Translations under genes and position numbers: made by a program
Origin: Thraustochytrium sp. TN22
Lineage: Eukaryota; Sar; Bigyra; Thraustochytrida; Thraustochytriidae
NCBI GenBank assembly: GCA_013306675.1
Contig: JABLUY010000008.1
Span: 62,001 to 126,000, forward strand
Length of the DNA: 64,000 nt
Reading direction: 5' to 3'
Notes under the pieces: model-generated
What the model saw: only the letters and a program-made list of their open reading frames with translations
What the model was told of the DNA's origin: nothing
The model's database searches: none
Shown: positions 57,923 to 64,000 of the stretch, piece by piece
Numbering within the stretch: position 1 is the stretch's first letter
How the letters are laid out: each line of letters begins with the position of its first letter

Positions 57923-60900
57923 CTACGGAGAAAGAGCACGCTTCATCGCTGCCTTGAGACTTTTGATCTTTGTCTTGAGGTCTTCCTTCCAATGCCTGTT
58001 CTTCCTCTGCGACTCCGAGAAAAGGTCCTGGACTTGATGGAATGTAATGGCTTCGTGGACAGGGCCCAGCGTCTCATGTTTTGCGAGCTCCTGGAAGACC
58101 CGCTCGGAATATCCTTCTGGGAACACCGTAGGATACTTTTGGAGAAACCTTCGCGCCTCAGCTTCCACGCGTGCCTTCTCAGACGCTCCCAGGTGCCTGT
58201 CCGTGGGCGCGCGATACTGCGAGGTGGGTTCGGAGTCCGCCGGTTGCACGGCGTCCGCACCAGACGCAGGGACTGCAGGTCTTGCTGCTGCTGCTGCTGC
58301 TGGTGGTGGCATGCTGCTGCTGCTGCTGCTACTACTACTTGTCGAAGCCGCGAGGGCGCGCCGCTTACCAGCGCCATCGTCCGGAACTTTGCCGAGCGGC
58401 TCGCTTCTTCTCCTTCTCTGTGCAATCGCGACACGGCCTTTGTTGGCCTCAGCATCGTTGCCTTCGCCGTCCTCGTTGCTGCTGCTGCCGCTGCTGAGAG
58501 CCAAATCAGGACCCGCCAAACGACGCCTCGAAGAGGGCCTCTTGGTTGACGTGTGTGTTGGATGAGTTTTGGTGTCTGAGGCTTTGGCGCCTTGTGCCAC
58601 CTTTGCACCATGACTCAAACCTGTTTTCGGCCCCCCACCCTTGCGGCTGTCAATGCCCATCGATCTCGGTTCCTCGTCCTCATCATCTTCACTCAGTAGG
58701 TAGATCACAGAGTCTTTGCTGGACGGGCTATGCGGTGAATCGTCCGCGTTCGCCGAAGAACCTTTGCTGGACGTGCTGCGCGGCGAATCGTCCGCGTTCG
58801 CCGCGTCCAGATTCGTCGCATCCGATTTCGGCGTGCCAATGTTCGCCGCGTCCGAGCTCGCCACGCGTGCCGAGTCGGTGTTCGCCGCGTCCGGGTCTCC
58901 AGCATCTGATGTCGCCGCGTCTCGCCCCGATGTGCCTGGCGCCGCTGCGTCTTGTGTCGCCGCGTCTGGCACCATCTCGTCTGGTGCTGCCGGGTCCGTG
59001 GTCGCAGACTTCTGCCTTTTGAGCTGACCTTGATGCACGCCAGGGAGCTCAGCGCCCGATCTTTTGGAAGAGATCCGAGGTTCGACGTCGTGCGCCTGTC
59101 TTAGATACTCATCGGGCTCGGCCGTATCCTTGACTGCGTCTGGTGGTGGACTTTCCACCTGCTTGGCCACAATCAGTGTCCAGGTTTCGTCATTGTCGGT
59201 ACCTGCCTGAGCTTCCGAGACTGTCTTGAGCGTGCAAGTTCGTCGAGCCTCGAGCTGAAGGGTTCCGCCGAGGAGCAACTCGTGCGCGACTGAAGCAAAC
59301 TCGAGCAGGTCCTCGTTGCGCAGCACAAGTAGAACTTGAGATGCCATGGTGGGGACGGAGAGCGCCAGTACCCAGGCGATGTGGCTCGCTCGGTCTGGTG
59401 CTTCCAGGAGAGCCACGGGCAGCGGGTCCGGCTTCCGGCCAGGGTTCCCGTCCAACTCGACCCACCTCTTCACCTCCGCAGCCCAGCGCTTCCTTGCTGG
59501 GAAGACGGAGCGAGCCTGTTCAGACGGAAGCGGGCACGGTATCAAGCCACCGTACTTGTCTCGAAAGTGCATCAACGCCGACTTGAGACCGGGAAAGCCC
59601 TCGTCGACGCCGTCCTCGGCCTGCAGGCTGGCCTTGGGCTGCAGCTTGAGGTTCTTCTTGTGGTGGAAGAAGCGGTTCACCTTGAGGCAAGCAAGTTTGG
59701 CCTCGTCGACAAGGTGATTAAACTCCACGTCCTCCCAGAAGGTTTTGACCGGGAAATAGACCTTCCTCTCCACTGTGCGCGCCACGTTCAGGTACACGAA
59801 TGAGTAGACCGAGTACGTGATGAGGAACGGGCGGAGGGATTCAGACAGCTGACCGTGCGGGTCCCGCCGAATGCCGATGAGCCCATATTCCTTCGAGCCG
59901 CCTGTCAGCTCCTGTTTGGTCTGCGCAGGCGCGTCACTGGCCCGCAGGGGCGGGCGAGCGCGCAGCACCGGGCCGTTCTCCACTGGCCAGGTTTTCATCC
60001 GTTTCTGCGCCTCCGAGGCGACGATGGGCTCGTCCTCGTTCTGCACGATGTCCTCCACGCCTCGCATGACCTCGACGAAAGAGCAGTACTCGGGCGAGGC
60101 GGTTTGCAGAGCGGTGGCACCGTCTCCCTCTTGCGCGTGGTCGTCGGCGAAGCGGCGCTTGAAGCAAACGTCGACGTTATCATCCAAGACCCAGGCCCAA
60201 GTCAGGCCAAGATCCCGCGCTGCCATCAGCTGGATGAAGAGCCGCGCGTAGCCGATGCCCCCGGTGTCCGCGCGAAGGATTGAACCAGGCTCCCGCAGTG
60301 ACGGCATCTCAGGTGGGAGGCCCAGCACGATGTGCGCGGACCCGTATGCCTCAACATAGCTCGAGAACTGCTCGCCACTGCGAACTACGATGCAGACGAC
60401 GGTCGGAACCTCTGACGGTTGCTGCGGCGGCGGGATGGCACGGTCGTAGTCGAGCAATGCCACGCCTGCACGGTTGTACGAAGGTACAAAGACCCAACGC
60501 ACGCGCTGCGAGTCGGACAGACCCTGCACGCATCGGCGGGGCCTCTGGTGCGCTCCCGCCTCCTGCTCCAACACTTGGAGCAGCGAGAAGGTCTCCGTAC
60601 CGCGCTTCAGGGCGACAGTGGGAAATCCGTTTTCGATTCTGAAATGCAACCCTTGAAAGCCCTGCATCGGCACTGACAGGCAGGCTCCTTCCCCGACGAT
60701 AAAGACGTCGTGCTCCACGTGTTGCTTGTGCTGGTAGTTGTTGTCGAAGTCCTCGGTGACTGAGCGAGCTGCTACAGCTGCATAAGGCTCACTCAGTGTC
60801 TTCAGCTGGTGCGCTGGCAGGCGAGAAGCTGTTGCCCACGCGCCTTCCTCGCGGACGGGTTTCGCGGGCGCGCCGCGAGCGCCGCCGTCCCATAGGGTGC

Positions 60901-63900
60901 GCTGAACGTGCGCCCCTGCAGCGCGAACTTGGCGAGCAAAATCCTCGCTCTTCGCCAGGAGAGCACGTCGAGGACCCAGCGCTTTACAAAGGGCATCAAG
61001 ATGTTCGTCACTGAGCTGAGCGTTGAGCTCGTCCAACCAGTTCGTCGTGAAACGGCCGTCGAAGTTGATGCAGTCCCGAGCCGCGTCGCGTTCGTTGTCA
61101 GAGCCGCAGTGACCGTCCTTCATCGGCGGTTCTGACCCAGGGAGCTTTGCTAGAAGCTGTGTCAGCTTCAGGTGACCGGCTTCGCTCTGCACCGCTTCGC
61201 CGACCTCCAGCGTGAGGTAGTCAATGTACGCGGCGAGCCACGGCTGGTGCTGCTGCTCGCAGGCGATCACAAGCGCCAGGATGCGCTGCTGGAGGACCCG
61301 CATGTGGTATTGGCCTTTGGCGGGCCTGTTGTACTCCTGCTTCATCGGCGGAAAGGCGTTCAGGTCTCTCCAGTAGGGCAGTCGCCAGGTATTCGACGCC
61401 ACAAGCGGCTGCGGCACAGGGGGCATGGGAATGCTGACCTCAATTTCCCGCTTCAGCTGATAGATGAAGTGCAGGTATGTCCCAGTCTTGCCCTGCTGGC
61501 ATTGCGCCATGAGCAACAGCCGGCGCGGGTCAAGGTCCGCTGGGTCATGACCGCCGTCGTAGTGCGCGGGCTTGACGGCTTTGGACTTGGCCTTTTCCGG
61601 GTCGCGGACGGTGGCCTCAGTGTGGCGGCGATAGGCCTCAAGGCCGTGCATGTTGTTTTCCACCTTCATCTCCGGCTTTCCATCCTCACCTTGGATGAAG
61701 ACAACCCGGGGCGGCTTGCGCTTCGCCTTCGAGGGTTTGATGTAGAGATCCAGGTCCTTCGCCGGGATGCACTGATCGATGCGCTCCATGCCCCAGGCGT
61801 CACGATACTTGTGCTCCACGGCCTTGTGAATCAGATCGTCGTAACGCTCCGCATTCATGAGGACCGTGGGAAGTTTGTGCACGTAGCGCCACGCAGTCCA
61901 GGAACCGACATACCAAGGGTCCTTTTCTGCAGGGCCGACCCTGCTGTCCGCAGCATCTGCCGCCGAGGTGATCGCGCGCAGGGCCGCCCGGGCTTGGATC
62001 TTGGAGTCCGCATGGAAGCGGACAGCATCTCCATCCGGCCCTTTGAAGGCGTAGCTCCCACCGGCTGCGAGGTACTCGTGGACGCTATCCTTCTCGAAGA
62101 TGCGCTCCAGCTCGACTTCGGCGCCGGCCCAGTCCCGCACGTCGAGAGATTCAACGTCGTCCTCGCTGAGCTCCGGGTAGCGACAGACTCGACCGAACTC
62201 CTGCACGAAGGTGGAGTACGCCTTGGACGCGCGAAGGCGGAGGTCCAAAAAGCGAAAGGATTGCGGGAAGGTGTCGCCCATGCGCCCTTTCTCGCACAAG
62301 ATGACAATGCTCGGCAGGTTCTCCAGGTCCTCGTACTTGGCCGTCATCTCCATGGTCCGCGGCTTTGTCTGTTTTGAGCCTGCATCGGCCTGCCTCGCAT
62401 CCTCGCGAGCCACGGCTTCCGCGTAGGACTTCTGAACTCGGCTCATGATGGTCTCCTCCGAGCCCACGCCGCGCCTTTGCGCTGACGGATGACGCAAGTC
62501 GCGCTCAAGAGTCCAGTCCTCGAGTTGGTGAAGAAGGGCTGACGCCTTGCGCCCGCCTCGCATCTTACTTCTTCCTTTGCCCTTGTCGCTGCCGCCCACA
62601 TCCCCGACCACGCTCACGATCGCGCCCTCGTCTGGGTCCGAGAGCTTGAGCTTGACAAAGGCGCTGCGCAGCCCGTCCTGGATCGACAGATTCTCGTCTG
62701 TTTCGTAGACGCGGATGATAGCCATGCGACCGGTGCGATAGACGGGGTGCACATCCAGCAAGTCGTGCAGGAGTCGGTCCGTCTCGTTGAACCAGGTCTC
62801 CACGGTATTGTCCTGCTCTCGAGTCGAGTCGACACGGTTCCGCTCGAGCTTTTCAAAGATGATGTACCGCCAGGTGACCTGCCACTTTATGTGCTCCTCG
62901 TCGTCCTTGTCCGGGCCCTGGCTGCTAGGGGAACACGCCCTCTCCAGGTCCTCCAGAAAATCGGCGCCGAGCTTCTTGCCGAGGTCCTCACGCTCGTCGT
63001 CCTTCGCTTTACGAAGGTTTTCCCAGGCACGATCGAAGTCCTTTTGGAGGAGAAGATCGATAACGTGCTGTACTTTTCCTTCTTCGACGCCACCAGAGAT
63101 CGTAAAGGTGCCGATCTCGAGGGCTTCGTTGGGCGTCAGTCCGAGCCTGTGTGCAAAGCCCAATGCTTGCGCGTACTCAGCCAGGCGCTCGTCGGAGAGT
63201 GCCAGCCTGCAGGATTCTTCTGCCGTCTTCAGGGGCAAGAAGATGGTGCCCCGTTGTTCATCTTTCTGCCACAGGTTCTCACGATCGACGCGGTAGATGG
63301 CGAGGTACGCGAGGGAGAGCATGTAATCGACCATGATAATGTGACCGTCGAAGAGCCGGGTGGACTTGGCGATCCGCACACCGCTTGCAGCGCGCGCCTT
63401 GGTGGTTCTGCCCTGGAACGTTTTCACGACGGTTTTGCGGACCTCATCAAAAGCAAGGTCCCTCAGGACGCGCTGACGGCGCCGAGGCAGACAATCAGCG
63501 GGGATCCGAGCGTGCAGCTTTTGCTCCTCAGTCTCATCCAGCATCTTCGTGTCACACAGTGAGGGAATACCCGTGGCCGTTGCTTCGTACGTGGAGGTGC
63601 GTCTGTTCTCGAGTGCGGCGCGTCGCCCTTGACGAAGGTTTTCTTTGTCTATGCTGGAGCTGAATCCGAGCCAGTACAAAATGCCTGTCCCGGGCTCAAA
63701 TGCCGTCTCGTCGATGATGAGCTGCTTTGGGAGCCGCAGGACGACGTTCTCATCGTTCATGGTGACCTTGGCGTCACTCAGATCGAGTGGACTCAGCTTC
63801 TCCGCGAGGGCTTCCGTGAATGTTGCACAGAACGCAGCGTAGTCGTGCATGGGGTAGCGCAGCTTGCGGTCAGGGTACCCGCGCAGTGAGCGCGGGTCGA

Positions 63901-64000
63901 CTTGCACCACCGCGTCGCCGTTTGTGCCCTCAGCGCGGAGCCTGAACATGTGCACTTGATCTGGCACCGCCCACGTTGCGGTTTCCACGTAGTAATCCAT
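57923..64000 (-). CDS. GREB1/JGT-like protein: permuted SF2 helicase plus glycosyltransferase (start at window edge)
   Basis: At least 2025 aa. An ATG coincides with the last base of the window, so the true start may lie beyond. Residues ~410-610 look like the C-terminal lobe of an SF2 helicase: motif V-like CEKGRMGDTF (569-578) and motif VI-like QEFGRVCR (600-607). A Walker A-like QCQQGKTGTY with Gly837-Lys838-Thr839 comes after them, the circularly permuted order described for GREB1 proteins. I find no convincing DExx box, so ATPase activity is doubtful. Residues ~1165-1440 are a GT-A-type domain of the GREB1/JGT family: WVFVPSYNRA (from 1169), GGIGYARLFIQ, the metal-site WVLDDNVD (Asp1273, Asp1274), YGLIGIRRD and FWEDVEF (Glu1423, Asp1424). 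The last ~450 residues are mostly low-complexity Asp/Ala/Ser repeats plus a helical end. A nuclear glycosyl-transfer role is inferred. Confidence 0.82.
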   Translation of the reverse strand: MDYYVETATWAVPDQVHMFRLRAEGTNGDAVVQVDPRSLRGYPDRKLRYPMHDYAAFCATFTEALAEKLSPLDLSDAKVTMNDENVVLRLPKQLIIDETAFEPGTGILYWLGFSSSIDKENLRQGRRAALENRRTSTYEATATGIPSLCDTKMLDETEEQKLHARIPADCLPRRRQRVLRDLAFDEVRKTVVKTFQGRTTKARAASGVRIAKSTRLFDGHIIMVDYMLSLAYLAIYRVDRENLWQKDEQRGTIFLPLKTAEESCRLALSDERLAEYAQALGFAHRLGLTPNEALEIGTFTISGGVEEGKVQHVIDLLLQKDFDRAWENLRKAKDDEREDLGKKLGADFLEDLERACSPSSQGPDKDDEEHIKWQVTWRYIIFEKLERNRVDSTREQDNTVETWFNETDRLLHDLLDVHPVYRTGRMAIIRVYETDENLSIQDGLRSAFVKLKLSDPDEGAIVSVVGDVGGSDKGKGRSKMRGGRKASALLHQLEDWTLERDLRHPSAQRRGVGSEETIMSRVQKSYAEAVAREDARQADAGSKQTKPRTMEMTAKYEDLENLPSIVILCEKGRMGDTFPQSFRFLDLRLRASKAYSTFVQEFGRVCRYPELSEDDVESLDVRDWAGAEVELERIFEKDSVHEYLAAGGSYAFKGPDGDAVRFHADSKIQARAALRAITSAADAADSRVGPAEKDPWYVGSWTAWRYVHKLPTVLMNAERYDDLIHKAVEHKYRDAWGMERIDQCIPAKDLDLYIKPSKAKRKPPRVVFIQGEDGKPEMKVENNMHGLEAYRRHTEATVRDPEKAKSKAVKPAHYDGGHDPADLDPRRLLLMAQCQQGKTGTYLHFIYQLKREIEVSIPMPPVPQPLVASNTWRLPYWRDLNAFPPMKQEYNRPAKGQYHMRVLQQRILALVIACEQQHQPWLAAYIDYLTLEVGEAVQSEAGHLKLTQLLAKLPGSEPPMKDGHCGSDNERDAARDCINFDGRFTTNWLDELNAQLSDEHLDALCKALGPRRALLAKSEDFARQVRAAGAHVQRTLWDGGARGAPAKPVREEGAWATASRLPAHQLKTLSEPYAAVAARSVTEDFDNNYQHKQHVEHDVFIVGEGACLSVPMQGFQGLHFRIENGFPTVALKRGTETFSLLQVLEQEAGAHQRPRRCVQGLSDSQRVRWVFVPSYNRAGVALLDYDRAIPPPQQPSEVPTVVCIVVRSGEQFSSYVEAYGSAHIVLGLPPEMPSLREPGSILRADTGGIGYARLFIQLMAARDLGLTWAWVLDDNVDVCFKRRFADDHAQEGDGATALQTASPEYCSFVEVMRGVEDIVQNEDEPIVASEAQKRMKTWPVENGPVLRARPPLRASDAPAQTKQELTGGSKEYGLIGIRRDPHGQLSESLRPFLITYSVYSFVYLNVARTVERKVYFPVKTFWEDVEFNHLVDEAKLACLKVNRFFHHKKNLKLQPKASLQAEDGVDEGFPGLKSALMHFRDKYGGLIPCPLPSEQARSVFPARKRWAAEVKRWVELDGNPGRKPDPLPVALLEAPDRASHIAWVLALSVPTMASQVLLVLRNEDLLEFASVAHELLLGGTLQLEARRTCTLKTVSEAQAGTDNDETWTLIVAKQVESPPPDAVKDTAEPDEYLRQAHDVEPRISSKRSGAELPGVHQGQLKRQKSATTDPAAPDEMVPDAATQDAAAPGTSGRDAATSDAGDPDAANTDSARVASSDAANIGTPKSDATNLDAANADDSPRSTSSKGSSANADDSPHSPSSKDSVIYLLSEDDEDEEPRSMGIDSRKGGGPKTGLSHGAKVAQGAKASDTKTHPTHTSTKRPSSRRRLAGPDLALSSGSSSNEDGEGNDAEANKGRVAIAQRRRRSEPLGKVPDDGAGKRRALAASTSSSSSSSSSMPPPAAAAAARPAVPASGADAVQPADSEPTSQYRAPTDRHLGASEKARVEAEARRFLQKYPTVFPEGYSERVFQELAKHETLGPVHEAITFHQVQDLFSESQRKNRHWKEDLKTKIKSLKAAMKRALSP

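Noticed and set aside
63600-64000. The N-terminal ~115 residues of the GREB1-like protein, ending in YWLGF, faintly recall structural proteins of Polinton-like or other virus-like elements.
   Set aside because: Only a loose pattern of hydrophobic strands and an LGF ending is shared. The rest of the protein is GREB1/JGT-like, and no capsid, packaging ATPase, integrase or terminal repeat is seen nearby.
55273-64000. The dioxygenase and glycosyltransferase genes as part of an integrated large DNA virus.
   Set aside because: The dioxygenase type is known from large viruses, but base composition and gene spacing match the host genes alongside, and no viral hallmark gene is present in the window.

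Overview
The window is nuclear DNA of a GC-rich, intron-poor unicellular eukaryote. Most proteins are encoded in single uninterrupted frames of 300-2000 codons, one gene has a clear 193-nt GT-AG intron, and intergenic DNA is full of short GC-rich tandem repeats. The gene set (importin alpha, GCN5 acetyltransferase, class I histone deacetylase, EHD ATPase, F-box and EF-hand proteins, bHLH factor, inositol polyphosphate 4-phosphatase) rules out a bacterium. Codon use and compact genes suggest a heterotrophic stramenopile, most likely a thraustochytrid (Labyrinthulomycetes). That assignment is inference, not shown by a marker gene. Layout, left to right: the 3' end of an unknown gene and a 30-bp minisatellite (1-0.65 kb); an INPP4-type phosphoinositide phosphatase and a membrane-tailed SDR (1.1-6.5 kb); about 4 kb of repeat-rich DNA; acetyl-CoA synthetase (10.5-12.5 kb); a two-exon bHLH gene (13.9-14.6 kb); about 4 kb with no convincing gene; a 93-aa hypothetical, an ACC-synthase-like aminotransferase, a 140-aa DUF4476-like protein and a Golgi-type membrane protein (18.5-24.2 kb); a histone deacetylase divergent from a large EF-hand protein (24.4-29.2 kb); an F-box/EF-hand protein and importin alpha (31.4-35.6 kb); GCN5 (36.7-38.8 kb); serine hydroxymethyltransferase (39.7-41.1 kb); a TIR-STAND-LRR protein (42.8-46.2 kb); a TPR-IQ-LRR protein (46.3-48.7 kb); a VTT/DedA membrane protein (49.2-50.0 kb); a FYVE-EHD-EH protein (50.2-52.1 kb); an exostosin-like glycosyltransferase (53.0-54.8 kb); a 2-oxoglutarate/Fe(II) dioxygenase (55.3-57.8 kb); and, running off the right edge, a protein of more than 2000 residues with a circularly permuted SF2-helicase-like module and a GREB1/JGT-type glycosyltransferase (57.9-64.0 kb). 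Most genes are ordinary housekeeping or signalling genes with no operon-like grouping. Acetyl-CoA supply (acetyl-CoA synthetase), histone acetylation (GCN5) and deacetylation (HDAC) all occur here, but no functional link is implied. Three places stand out. The first is the NLR-like TIR-STAND-LRR protein, whose P-loop is degenerate and whose reading frame shifts once, possibly across a 38-nt intron. The second is the FYVE-EHD-EH fusion. The third is the convergent dioxygenase and GREB1/JGT-like glycosyltransferase pair at the right end, which recalls the hydroxylate-then-glycosylate logic of base J synthesis. Recurrent intergenic AGCTAGCT clusters, GGCGC pentanucleotide arrays just upstream of start codons, and an antisense duplicate of an EF-hand coding segment are further non-coding signals.
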